The translations under genes and the position numbers were made by a program. A stretch of 27,530 nucleotides of DNA, from positions 1 to 27,530 of the IMG/VR virus record IMGVR_UViG_3300034789_000834; one strand, given 5' to 3'. The notes beneath the pieces were generated by a model that was given only the letters and a program-made list of their open reading frames with translations, made no database searches and was not told the origin of the DNA. The stretch comes from a virus. This document shows, in pieces, positions 1 through 8,121 of this stretch. The first letter of the stretch is position 1; the number at the start of each line of letters is the position of its first letter.

Positions 1-39
1 TAAACGCCGGAGATCTTGACATCAGACTAGCATAACATC

Positions 40-567
40 ATGGCCACAATCGGCTATAACGAAGGTTATTACAGCAGATCAAAATGGAATGACTTAGCTT
101 TTCAAGGTAGAGCTATTATTACTGCTGTTAGCTCTGCACAAGCTCAAGGATCAATAGTAGTTTCTGCCGCTAGTGTTATTAGTGCTGTTTCTGATGCTAG
201 TGTTGTAGGTACAAAAATCTTTTTAGGATCTGCTTTTGTTCAAGCAAACTCTCAATTTATTTCTGCCGGACAAAGAGTTAGAACATCAACTGCTAATATA
301 GAAGCTGTTGCTTCTATTCATGCACACCCAACTTGCATTTATTTAGGACACAGCATTATTAATGCTGTTTCACAGGCAGAAGTAAATGGAACTATTATAA
401 AATTAGGAGCTTGTATTATTAACGCTGTCAGTAGTTTTACAGCTACCGGTAGGTTAAAATGGGAGCCAGAAACTTTAACAACTGAAACATGGACTGAACA
501 AGTAATACCTACTGAGTCTTGGACTCCAGTAAATATTTCTTCTGAAACATGGACCGAGCAGGATTGA
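40..567 (+). CDS. Repeat-built phage tail/fibre-associated protein
   Basis: 175 residues; family not recognised. Residues 24-143 are six tandem 20-residue units in perfect register: the A-V pair recurs at 29-30, 49-50, 89-90, 109-110 and 129-130 (A-N at 69-70), and Gly recurs at 37, 57, 77, 117 and 137 (Pro at 97). The C-terminus switches to a 10-residue period with Trp at 141, 151, 161 and 171, mostly as E-T/S-W-T-x. There are no long hydrophobic segments. Regular short beta-prone repeats suggest an elongated beta-structured shaft or surface protein; this is inference. An in-frame TAG at 28-30 blocks upstream extension. There is no clear SD before the ATG, and the stop lies one base before the next gene, a fibre, which supports a tail role. 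Confidence 0.8.
   Translation: MATIGYNEGYYSRSKWNDLAFQGRAIITAVSSAQAQGSIVVSAASVISAVSDASVVGTKIFLGSAFVQANSQFISAGQRVRTSTANIEAVASIHAHPTCIYLGHSIINAVSQAEVNGTIIKLGACIINAVSSFTATGRLKWEPETLTTETWTEQVIPTESWTPVNISSETWTEQD
109..468 (+). repeat. Six 60-bp (20-residue) in-frame coding repeats
   Basis: Six consecutive 60-bp units encode 20-residue repeats with conserved I-x-A-V-S near positions 4-8 and Gly at position 14. The DNA has diverged between units, so periodicity is clearest in protein. A separate 30-bp (10-residue) Trp-anchored period follows at about 460-564. Confidence 0.75.
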
Positions 568-568
568 T

Positions 569-1996
569 ATGGCAGATACACAGACTACCAACTTAAATTT
601 AATAAAACCGGAACCTGGAGCGGCGGAAAATACTTGGGGAATTTCGCTAAACTCTAACTTAGACGATATAGATGCAATTTTTGCTTCTGGCGGAACAGAA
701 GTAAATATGAGATTTAATTCTGCTAATTTTGATGATACTAAACAAATTAATTTTGGTACAGATGATGATGCCAATATAAGACATGACGGTAACAACACTA
801 AATTTACTCATAATGGATCAGGTGGTTTGTATATTGGAGCAGATACTTTTTGTCTGCAAAACGGAACGCATGATGAAAATTTTATCTGCATGGCCGACAA
901 TGGAGCAGTAGATTTATATTACGATAATGTTAAAAAATTAGAAACTACTGCAAATGGAGTAACGATTTCAGGAGATATGGTTCTAAATGGGACCGACTCA
1001 ATTAAAGTTTCTGCCGGAACTACAGCTCAAAGAAACGCATCTCCTGTTAATGGAATGTTTCGATACAACACCACAACAAATGAATTTGAAGGTTATCAAA
1101 ACAATGCTTGGGGAGCTATCGGCGGTGGTGGAACTACTGTTAATAATAATGCTGATAACAGAATAATTACCGGAAGCTCAACGGCAGACACTTTAGAAGC
1201 TGAAACAGATTTGACTTACAATGCCGGAACTTTGGCTCAAGGATCTGGAGATTTTACATTAGATATGGCAGGATCTATTATTCTTGACTCTAGCCAGAAT
1301 GTAAATTTATACGCTCAAGGTACTCACTACGCTTATCTTCAAAACGAAAACAGCGATTTTAGAATTGGCCCAATTATTCAAGATAAAGATTTTATAGTTA
1401 GGGGTAATGACGGCGGCACATATATAAATGGCTTAACTATTGATTTTTCTGATGCAGGAAGGGCAATCCTTAATGGTGGAGCAAACGTACCTAATAGTAA
1501 AGATATTGATTTTGGTACAGGCACAAATACTTGGACAGGAGAAAAAGGAGCAAAAATACAAAATCATAATAATGTTTTTTATATTCAATTTACTACTTTG
1601 TTTGCAACAAGAAATTCTTCTGGAACTTCTGTGACTAGCGTTGATACTTCTGGTAATGGAATTTTTAAAGGAAATGTAACAGCTTATGGAACTCCTTCTG
1701 ATATAAAATTAAAAGAAGATATTAAGGTAATTGATAATGCTGTAGATAAAGTAAAACAACTTCAAGGTATTACTTATACTTTAAAATCTGACGGTAACAG
1801 ACTTACAGGACTGATAGCACAAGATTTAGAAAAAGTATTACCAGAAGCGGTCTATACTGCTGAAACTATAGGAGATGAACTTAAAGGAGAAAAACCAGAA
1901 GAACATTTAGCTATTCGTTATGGAAACACAGTAGGTTTGTTGGTAGAAGCTATCAAAGAATTAGAAGCTAGAATAAAAGAATTAGAAAATAAATAA
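569..1996 (+). CDS. Tail fibre with S74 intramolecular chaperone (self-cleaving)
   Basis: 475 residues. Residues 1-38 form an N-terminal module (MADT, then KPE.GA..NTWG and NLD.IDAIF) shared with the fibre at 3788, probably the virion-attachment part. The middle is Gly/Asn/Thr/Ser-rich and beta-prone. Residues 377-475 match the endosialidase-type chaperone (peptidase S74): S-D-I-K-L-K-E-D-I, then L-x-G-I-x-Y, then G-L-I-A-Q-D-L-E-x-V-L-P-E, ending in a helical coiled coil. In this family the domain trimerises the fibre and cleaves itself off before the conserved Ser, here Ser377. AGGA sits five bases before the ATG. The stop overlaps the next start by one base (taATG). Role: receptor binding. 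Confidence 0.88.
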   Translation: MADTQTTNLNLIKPEPGAAENTWGISLNSNLDDIDAIFASGGTEVNMRFNSANFDDTKQINFGTDDDANIRHDGNNTKFTHNGSGGLYIGADTFCLQNGTHDENFICMADNGAVDLYYDNVKKLETTANGVTISGDMVLNGTDSIKVSAGTTAQRNASPVNGMFRYNTTTNEFEGYQNNAWGAIGGGGTTVNNNADNRIITGSSTADTLEAETDLTYNAGTLAQGSGDFTLDMAGSIILDSSQNVNLYAQGTHYAYLQNENSDFRIGPIIQDKDFIVRGNDGGTYINGLTIDFSDAGRAILNGGANVPNSKDIDFGTGTNTWTGEKGAKIQNHNNVFYIQFTTLFATRNSSGTSVTSVDTSGNGIFKGNVTAYGTPSDIKLKEDIKVIDNAVDKVKQLQGITYTLKSDGNRLTGLIAQDLEKVLPEAVYTAETIGDELKGEKPEEHLAIRYGNTVGLLVEAIKELEARIKELENK

Positions 1997-2625
1997 TGGC
2001 ATTACCGGCATCAGGAGCAATAAGTCTAAATCAGCTTCATGTTGAAGCAGGGGGAACTTCTGGAACAACTTGCTCAATGAATGATGCAGACATATTAGAT
2101 ATAGGGGATTTTCCTTTTAATGCCACAAGAGGATTAGATGATTGGTATGGTTATAAAGCAAAATGGATTATAACTATGTCCACAGGTCAAACGACTGTAA
2201 ATACAGCAGGAAGTGATTATGTAGCCGCTAACACAGAAAGATATAGGGGATATAATGGCTCAAGCGGTACAAGACCTTCGGGTACTACTTATGGCTCTTT
2301 AAATGATTATCAAGATCCAGACTATTTGAATAATAAAACAATACTTTCTTTAGAGGTTAATGGAAGCTCATCTGTAACTCAACCTGCACAAACCATAATG
2401 TTTTTACAATGTTCCGACGGTTGCTCAAACACAGATGCCGCCTTTAAAACACTTAAAGTAGGTGGCAGTACTTTCGCCAGAAGTAGTGCTACTTATTCAG
2501 ATAGTACGATAGAAAGTTGGAGTTGGCAGGTAGGACAACAATATGTGCCTAACAATACAACAGGAGCATTAACTCCTATGTCTGCTCCTGGTTCAAATAC
2601 AACAGTTACTTTTATAGGACAGTAG
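1996..2625 (+). CDS. Tail/virion accessory protein with MALP-SG-ISLNQ N-terminus
   Basis: 209 residues. The N-terminus (MALPASGAISLNQLHVEAGG, then an S-M-N-D-A-D segment and W-Y-G-Y) resembles the short N-terminal module of many marine phage tail and structural proteins, probably an attachment segment. The rest is Ser/Thr/Gly/Asn-rich and beta-prone with isolated cysteines (C-S-D-G-C near 137-141), compatible with a carbohydrate-binding or tip domain; that is inference. The start overlaps the preceding stop by one base and there is no good SD, so translation probably depends on coupling. It lies between a self-cleaving fibre and an unidentified protein, in a tail-fibre cluster. Confidence 0.7.
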   Translation: MALPASGAISLNQLHVEAGGTSGTTCSMNDADILDIGDFPFNATRGLDDWYGYKAKWIITMSTGQTTVNTAGSDYVAANTERYRGYNGSSGTRPSGTTYGSLNDYQDPDYLNNKTILSLEVNGSSSVTQPAQTIMFLQCSDGCSNTDAAFKTLKVGGSTFARSSATYSDSTIESWSWQVGQQYVPNNTTGALTPMSAPGSNTTVTFIGQ

Positions 2626-3677
2626 TGAGCAAGATAGAGCTAGAACAATTTGTAAAAATTCCAGGACAAGCTAGAAAAGATTATTCAACAGATGTTGCAA
2701 TTAATAATGATGTTGATGAAGATGATAAACCTTTTCAAAGATTGTCTATGTGGGTTACTGATCCGGTAAGCAAAGAAGATATAAGATTTGAATGGAATAA
2801 AACAGATAGTGCTTTGGCCTTAAGTAAAGAAAACGATAAATGTTATATAGACACAGATGCAGTTATTTATTATCAAAAAAATTGGGAAGTAGAAACTTAT
2901 AAAAACTTTTTAAATAACTCTACTTTGGTTCCGCCTGATCCAGAATTAGATGATTATAATATTAAGAAAAATATGGCCGTTCCTAAAAATCCTAATACTT
3001 ATGATGAAGTTTATGTAAATAAAAAATTAGTTAGAACGGATTACAACATTGGCTTACATCAAGCTCAACCGCTTATAGAAGAAGTAGAAAAAGTTTTTGG
3101 AAAAGATCAGGATTGGAAACAAAATAGATTTAATATTATTGGGACCTACACAGCTCACGAAGACGCTCCCCTAAGACCGCCTTATACAAATGAAAAAACT
3201 TATAGTTGGTACAATGTTTTTATAGAAATGCCGGAAGAAACATTAAATGCGTTTAATGTTCCTGATGTTGGCTACACATATAATGGTTGGCACGCCATAA
3301 AGTACAATACTGTATCTGGAAAAAAACAATTAAAAGTTGTTATTCAAGACGACGAATATACAAGCAATTATCAAGAACACCCAGATACTTTTATTCCTAG
3401 ACCACCTGTTCCTTATTATGCTTCTAAAAGTCATTTTTTTGCAAAAATATTTAATGAAGACGGAACAGAAGCAGATGAATATGATGTTTTTTTTGTAACT
3501 ACAAAAGATATTATGAAAGAATTTTGCGAAGAACAAAATTTACAATTTCCTATGCCAGAAAGCAGAGAAGATGATTTTGTTTGGATTTATGGTTTGGTGT
3601 ATGACAAAAATACTTTAGAAGTAAAACAAGTTAAAGGATATGTTCGCTATCCTACAGATGAAAGCGAATGGCTATAA
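2625..3677 (+). CDS. Hypothetical protein in tail-fibre cluster
   Basis: 350 residues, family not recognised. GTG start overlapping the previous TAG by one base, with AGGA five bases upstream. The protein is rich in Asp, Glu, Lys, Tyr and Trp, has no membrane segment or signal peptide, and has Pro/Tyr-rich stretches around the middle. It is less Gly/Ser-rich than the neighbouring fibres, so it may be a fibre-assembly factor, a cell-surface enzyme or a host-range accessory; no catalytic motif supports any one of these. Its last ten bases overlap a possible 34-residue ORF. Confidence 0.75.
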   Translation: MSKIELEQFVKIPGQARKDYSTDVAINNDVDEDDKPFQRLSMWVTDPVSKEDIRFEWNKTDSALALSKENDKCYIDTDAVIYYQKNWEVETYKNFLNNSTLVPPDPELDDYNIKKNMAVPKNPNTYDEVYVNKKLVRTDYNIGLHQAQPLIEEVEKVFGKDQDWKQNRFNIIGTYTAHEDAPLRPPYTNEKTYSWYNVFIEMPEETLNAFNVPDVGYTYNGWHAIKYNTVSGKKQLKVVIQDDEYTSNYQEHPDTFIPRPPVPYYASKSHFFAKIFNEDGTEADEYDVFFVTTKDIMKEFCEEQNLQFPMPESREDDFVWIYGLVYDKNTLEVKQVKGYVRYPTDESEWL

Positions 3678-3772
3678 AACTAGATACAAAAAAAATTGAC
3701 GAAAAATTCTATAAAAAACTAGAACAAGAAAGACTGTTAAGAAAAGAATTTAAAAAAAAATTCCATAACTAA
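3668..3772 (+). CDS. Possible 34-residue basic coiled-coil peptide
   Basis: ATG at 3668 inside the end of the previous gene, TAA at 3770-3772. The peptide starts MAIKLDTKKIDEKFYKKL and is very rich in Lys and Glu with a heptad-like pattern, so it could be one charged helix. It fills the gap between two virion genes exactly as a coupled mini-gene would. The upstream SD is weak. Short A-rich DNA readily gives Lys/Glu-rich ORFs by chance, so this is tentative. Confidence 0.4.
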   Translation: MAIKLDTKKIDEKFYKKLEQERLLRKEFKKKFHN

Positions 3773-3787
3773 GATATAATTTAACCT

Positions 3788-4717
3788 ATGGCAGACACAT
3801 TTACCAATATATTAAATTTAACCAAGCCAGAAGTAGGAGCGAGTACGAATACTTGGGGTGGTAAGATCAATGCAAATTTAGACGCTGTAGATGCTATTTT
3901 TAACTCGGCAGGAGCAGGAACTTCTGTAGGTTTAAATGTAGGCACAGGAAAAACTTTAAAAGTAGCCGGAACTTTAGATATTGACGGAACTATTGATTGT
4001 GAAGGCGGAACTATTGATAACACTACTATTGGAGCTAGTACACCGGCTCCAGGATCTTTTACTACTTTAGGAACTAATGGTTTAGCTACTCTAAGCAGTC
4101 TTACTGTTTCTGGAACTGCCACTTTGCCTACTGTAGATATAAATGGCGGAGCTATAGACGGAACGCCTGTTGGAGCTAATTCTGCTTCTACAGGAAATTT
4201 TAGTAGCGTTGGAATTACCGGAAATCTTAATACACTAGGAACTATACAAAAAAGCGGAACAAATATTTTTGATTTAATTTATCCGGTAGGATCTATTTAT
4301 ATAAATGCAACTAACAATAATAATCCTGGAACTTATTTAGGCATAGGAACTTGGGAAGAATTTGGACAAGGTAGAGTTTTAGTAGGTAAAAATACATCAG
4401 GAACATACGGAGTATTAGGATCTACTACAGGTCAAGAAACTTATGGTCAAACTATAGCTGTCAATCAATTACCGCCACACAAACACGCAGTACCAAACTC
4501 TGATTGTCAAAATTATGGAGCAATTCAAGGTTATACTAATAATAATCAACCGCTTAACAGGTGGTGTGATACTGACGGAATAGCAAATAACGCTCCTGCT
4601 CCAACAACAGGATCAACAATTTATAACACATCTGGAACAGCACAAAGTCAATCTCAATTAACGACAGACGCTAGACAACCTTCTATTGTTGTAAGAATGT
4701 GGAAAAGAATATCTTAA
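3788..4717 (+). CDS. Second tail fibre, Gp10/tail-collar-type C-terminus
   Basis: 309 residues. Residues 1-38 match the fibre at 569 at 25 of 38 positions, implying a common virion attachment site or duplication. Two GG-x-I-D-x-T/P-x-GA repeats (about 73-94 and 120-141) are typical of phage fibre shafts. From about residue 161 the sequence (YPVGSIYIN, then GTWEEFGQGRVLVG, L-P-P-H-K-H with His231 and His233, ending QPSIVVRMWKRIS) fits the baseplate Gp10 C-terminal/tail-collar family, a trimeric tip with metal-binding His in relatives. No SD; a TATAAT lies at 3775-3780, just before the start. Confidence 0.85.
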   Translation: MADTFTNILNLTKPEVGASTNTWGGKINANLDAVDAIFNSAGAGTSVGLNVGTGKTLKVAGTLDIDGTIDCEGGTIDNTTIGASTPAPGSFTTLGTNGLATLSSLTVSGTATLPTVDINGGAIDGTPVGANSASTGNFSSVGITGNLNTLGTIQKSGTNIFDLIYPVGSIYINATNNNNPGTYLGIGTWEEFGQGRVLVGKNTSGTYGVLGSTTGQETYGQTIAVNQLPPHKHAVPNSDCQNYGAIQGYTNNNQPLNRWCDTDGIANNAPAPTTGSTIYNTSGTAQSQSQLTTDARQPSIVVRMWKRIS

Positions 4718-4726
4718 TGTTAATTT

Positions 4727-6499
4727 ATGGCTTTAGTAGAAGTAACTCCACCTGCCGGAATAGTTAAAAACGGAACTGATTACGCAAATAAAAATAGATT
4801 TGTGGACGGAGATCTTGTCCGCTTTGAAAATGGCTACTTAAAACCGCTTGGTGGTTGGACCAAATTTAGAAACAATCCTTTAGGAACTTTTTTTTCTGCA
4901 ACTATAACTACTACTAGCGGAAGCAATACCATAACAGCGACAACTTCTGTCGCACATGGATTAGCAGTAGGAACTTCTTTTGTCATAGAAAACTATACAG
5001 CTACCGGTGGAATACCTGGAACAGAACTTAATGCTCAAACTTTTTCTATAGCTTCTGTTCCAAGCACTACAACTCTTACTTTTACAACTTCTACATCTGC
5101 GACTTCTTCTGCAACTTCTTCGGCTTTTAGAATAATAATTCCTAGTGTGCCAATAGGTATGTATTCTTATAATGCAAACAATGGAGAAGAAATTTTAGCT
5201 GTAGGAACTAGGGCAGGTGTTAATGTTTTTTATGAAGATACTTGGTACGACATAACTCCGGCAGGTTTTGTAGCTGATGATGTAATTACTTCTGTTGGGT
5301 ATGGAGCTTATCATTACGGAGTAGAAGATTGGGGAGATGCAAGAAGTCAATCACAAATACAATTTGATACTAAAAGTTTTTCTTTTGATAATTATGGAGA
5401 ACATTTAGTTTTTTGTTTTCCGTCAGACGGAAAGTTATATCAATGGCGACCTAATTCTAATACCGGTGTTCCAGATACTATAGCAACACAAATACCTAAC
5501 TCTCCTACAGGTTGTCAGGGCCTTGTAGTAAGTAACGAAAGACATTTAATAGCTTTGGGATCTTTAGGAGATCCTAGAAGAATAGCATGGTCAGATAGAG
5601 AAGATAATACTACTTGGACCGCTTCTGCTAGAAATACAGCAGGTAATTTACAATTAGCTTCTGGTGGTAAAGCAAATTTTGCTTACAGATTTGGCAAGGA
5701 CATAATTATTTTTACAGATATAGGCATAAATAAACTTTATTATGTTGGAAGTCCTTTTGTTTATGGTATTGAAGATGCAGGTATTAACTGTAAAGCAATA
5801 AGTCCTAGATCAATTATATCTTCTGGTGGTTTTTTATCTTGGATAAGTGAAAACTCATTTTTTACATACAACGGCCAACTTAGAGAATTAAAATCAGATG
5901 TTCACGATTTTATTTTTGACAATATACAAACTAATACTCAACAAGCTACTTTCGGAGCTCACAATATAGATTTTAATGAGATTTGGTGGTTTTTTCCTGT
6001 TGGAGAAGTAACTCAGTTATCTCCAAATAGATATATTATTTGGAATTATTTAGATAATGTTTGGAGTATAGGAGAATTAGATAGAGGAGCTTGGATAGAT
6101 CAAGGTGTATTTAAAAATCCTTTGGCTACAGATAGTAATGGATTTATTTATGAACATGACAAAAGACCATTACTTAACTCTCCAGGATTAGGTTCAAGAA
6201 AACCTTTTTGCAGAACAGGTCCTTTAGAAATAGGATCTGGAGATAAAGTAGCTCAAATAAATCAAATATTATCAGATGAAGAAACTACAAATTTACCGGC
6301 AATAACTTTAAGTTTTACAGGTCGTTTTAATCCATTAGGAGCTGAAACTGATTTTGGCAGTTTTAATTTTAATGCTAGTGGTTATACAGATGCTAGATTT
6401 TCAGCTAGACAAATTCAAATGAAAATAGAAGGAGATGTAACTCAAGATTTTCAAGTAGGAAAAATTAGACTAGATGTAAAAGCTAGAGGTCGAAGATGA
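4727..6499 (+). CDS. Tail hub/nozzle-type structural protein (P22 gp10-like)
   Basis: 590 residues. The N-terminal pattern PPAGIVKNGTDYANKNRFVD, then GDLVRF and KPLGGW, recurs in podovirus tail proteins annotated as phage stabilisation or tail-tube/nozzle proteins. Repeated beta motifs (YNANNGEEILAVGTRAGVNV, I-A-W-S-D-R-E-D, F-F-T-Y-N-G-Q, W-W-F-F-P-V-G) look like blades of a beta-propeller. An Ser/Thr-rich insertion lies at about 50-135. Such proteins close the head-tail channel and anchor fibres. This assignment rests on remembered family patterns rather than a search. The stop overlaps the next ATG by four bases. There is no SD. Confidence 0.72.
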   Translation: MALVEVTPPAGIVKNGTDYANKNRFVDGDLVRFENGYLKPLGGWTKFRNNPLGTFFSATITTTSGSNTITATTSVAHGLAVGTSFVIENYTATGGIPGTELNAQTFSIASVPSTTTLTFTTSTSATSSATSSAFRIIIPSVPIGMYSYNANNGEEILAVGTRAGVNVFYEDTWYDITPAGFVADDVITSVGYGAYHYGVEDWGDARSQSQIQFDTKSFSFDNYGEHLVFCFPSDGKLYQWRPNSNTGVPDTIATQIPNSPTGCQGLVVSNERHLIALGSLGDPRRIAWSDREDNTTWTASARNTAGNLQLASGGKANFAYRFGKDIIIFTDIGINKLYYVGSPFVYGIEDAGINCKAISPRSIISSGGFLSWISENSFFTYNGQLRELKSDVHDFIFDNIQTNTQQATFGAHNIDFNEIWWFFPVGEVTQLSPNRYIIWNYLDNVWSIGELDRGAWIDQGVFKNPLATDSNGFIYEHDKRPLLNSPGLGSRKPFCRTGPLEIGSGDKVAQINQILSDEETTNLPAITLSFTGRFNPLGAETDFGSFNFNASGYTDARFSARQIQMKIEGDVTQDFQVGKIRLDVKARGRR

Positions 6500-6861
6500 T
6501 ACAACCTGCTAGTAAAAATCAATACATACAAAATGTAACAAATGCAAAATTAGATGTTTCTAACACAGGAACATTTGAAACAATATATACAGCTCCAGGT
6601 ACTACTGAATTTGATTTTGCTGTTATAGAGTCTATTTTAGTAGGAGATGATAATGGTCAAGCAACTACTATAGATCTTGTAGTAACTACCGGATCTGCTA
6701 ATCATTTTTTATTCAAACAAAAAGATATATCGGCAAATGGTACTGTTGAATTGTTAAGTAGAGATCTTGTTTTAAAATCAGCACAATCATTAAAAATACA
6801 AGTTAGCCATGCAAATATTAATGTTTTTGTTAGTTTAGTAGAGTATGGAAAAGGAGATTAA
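6496..6861 (+). CDS. Small virion-associated beta protein (hypothetical)
   Basis: 121 residues, family not recognised. Composition (Thr, Val, Ile, alternating hydrophobic residues, T-x-Y-T-A-P-G-T near 30-36) suggests an all-beta sandwich, and its place inside the virion operon suggests a minor head or tail component. AGAGG lies six bases before the ATG, one of the few SD sites in this operon. It overlaps its left neighbour by 4 bases and its right neighbour by 17. Confidence 0.72.
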   Translation: MIQPASKNQYIQNVTNAKLDVSNTGTFETIYTAPGTTEFDFAVIESILVGDDNGQATTIDLVVTTGSANHFLFKQKDISANGTVELLSRDLVLKSAQSLKIQVSHANINVFVSLVEYGKGD

Positions 6862-7225
6862 AAAAGAAGAATGGGAAATTTATTGGGACCATTGTAAGCC
6901 AATTATAGAACCTGCTGTAAAATATCAACAATCTTATACTATAGATGATATAGAAGATAAAATAAGACATGGGTTTTTTCATTTATGGCCTGGAAAAAAC
7001 TCTGCCATGATTACTGAATTAGTAAATTTACCGCAAGAAAGAGTATATAACTTGCTTTTTGCAGGTGGTAAATATGACGAAATAGAAGGTATAATAGAAC
7101 AGATAGAGGTTTTTGCCAGAGCTATAGGTTGTTCAAAACTTATGGGTGGTGGAAGACCAGGTTGGCATAGAAAAATAAAACATTTAGGTTTTAAAAGAGA
7201 TTTTATTTTAACAAAAACATTATGA
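6845..7225 (+). CDS. GNAT-like virion protein (T7 gp13-like position)
   Basis: 126 residues. The fold pattern suggests the acetyltransferase (GNAT) superfamily: a mid-region strand H-L-W-P-G, then a helix running through I-E-Q-I-E-V-F-A-R-A-I-G-C, then GGGRPGWHRKIKHLGFKR near the C-terminus. This resembles small phage GNAT-like proteins encoded just before internal virion proteins, the position of T7 gene 13. Acetyl-CoA-binding residues cannot be confirmed, so enzyme activity is doubtful. It overlaps both neighbours (17 and 4 bases). Confidence 0.62.
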   Translation: MEKEIKKEEWEIYWDHCKPIIEPAVKYQQSYTIDDIEDKIRHGFFHLWPGKNSAMITELVNLPQERVYNLLFAGGKYDEIEGIIEQIEVFARAIGCSKLMGGGRPGWHRKIKHLGFKRDFILTKTL

Positions 7226-8121
7226 GTTTTAGCAAAAGCAAAGAAACAGATACCGCAAACGTCCCTACTTATTTAGAGAATTTATATACAGATGCTTCTG
7301 AAATAGGTCAAATAGCCGCAGGAGCAGAAATGCCTGTATATTCTGGTAATAGAGTAGCAGGATTAACTCCGGCAGAAATAGAAGCAGAAGCAGAAGCTAG
7401 AAGACTTTTTGGTACTTCTATGGCTTATGATCCAAGAACTAATTTAATGGAAATGATTGGTTTAGATGCTCCTTCTTACAATCCGGCTTCTTTGTTAGAA
7501 GGAAACATAACTGCCTATGAAAACAGATTTACTAATCCACTTATTAATACTATTGTTGATGATTTTGACAGAGTAAGAGATATGCGTGTTCAAAAAATTC
7601 AAGATGATGCAATCAATAGCGGAGCTTTTGGCGGAAATAGATCTGCTATTTTTGAACAAGAAGGCACTAGGGCCTTAGACGAAGAAATGCTTAAAACAAT
7701 AGCAGGAGTAAGAGAGTCTGCTTTTGATAGAGCTATGGATAGATTAGAAGCAGATACAAATAGAATAGACACTTCTAGAAGAATTGGAGCTGATCTTTAT
7801 GCTCAAAATTTAGATAGAAGATCTGGTTTATTAAATGATTTACTAGCAGATCAATACAACTTGCTTAATTTATCAGATGATTTCGGAACAAGAAGAAGGG
7901 GACTAGACCAACAACTAATAGATGCAGATATAGCTAGATTTGACGAAGAAAGAAATATACCACTAGAAAGATTAGGAATTTTAGCGGCGGCTTCTGGTCA
8001 AATTAGTCCAAGCGTAATCGGTAGAACTAGAACAAGTAGCTCTAAAGGACTAGATATATCAGATATTGGAGCTTTATTAACAGGAATAGGCAACTTAGGT
8101 GGTGGTGGTGGCGGCAACTAA
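7222..8121 (+). CDS. Internal virion / DNA-transfer-type protein
   Basis: 299 residues, mostly helical. The central N-S-G-A-F-G-G-N-R motif, followed by long Arg/Asp/Leu helices (about 110-260), is characteristic of a widespread podovirus family annotated as internal virion or DNA-transfer protein. The C-terminus is a Gly run (GNLGGGGGGN). The ATGA overlap with the previous gene and the taATG overlap with the next indicate coupled translation, with no SD. Probable role: ejected or core protein helping DNA cross the host envelope; inferred from pattern and neighbours. Confidence 0.7.
   Translation: MSFSKSKETDTANVPTYLENLYTDASEIGQIAAGAEMPVYSGNRVAGLTPAEIEAEAEARRLFGTSMAYDPRTNLMEMIGLDAPSYNPASLLEGNITAYENRFTNPLINTIVDDFDRVRDMRVQKIQDDAINSGAFGGNRSAIFEQEGTRALDEEMLKTIAGVRESAFDRAMDRLEADTNRIDTSRRIGADLYAQNLDRRSGLLNDLLADQYNLLNLSDDFGTRRRGLDQQLIDADIARFDEERNIPLERLGILAAASGQISPSVIGRTRTSSSKGLDISDIGALLTGIGNLGGGGGGN

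Noticed and set aside
339-798. Minus-strand ORFs opposite the first two fibre genes (339-581, 475-798)
   Set aside because: Antisense shadows of strong plus-strand tail genes, with atypical Ser/Cys/Phe-rich composition and no SD support.
3775-3780. TATAAT as a confident sigma-70 promoter
   Set aside because: No -35 at suitable spacing in the A-rich upstream sequence, and AT-rich DNA produces TATAAT often.
569-4717. Diversity-generating retroelement acting on fibre tips
   Set aside because: No reverse transcriptase and no template/variable repeat pair were seen in the window.
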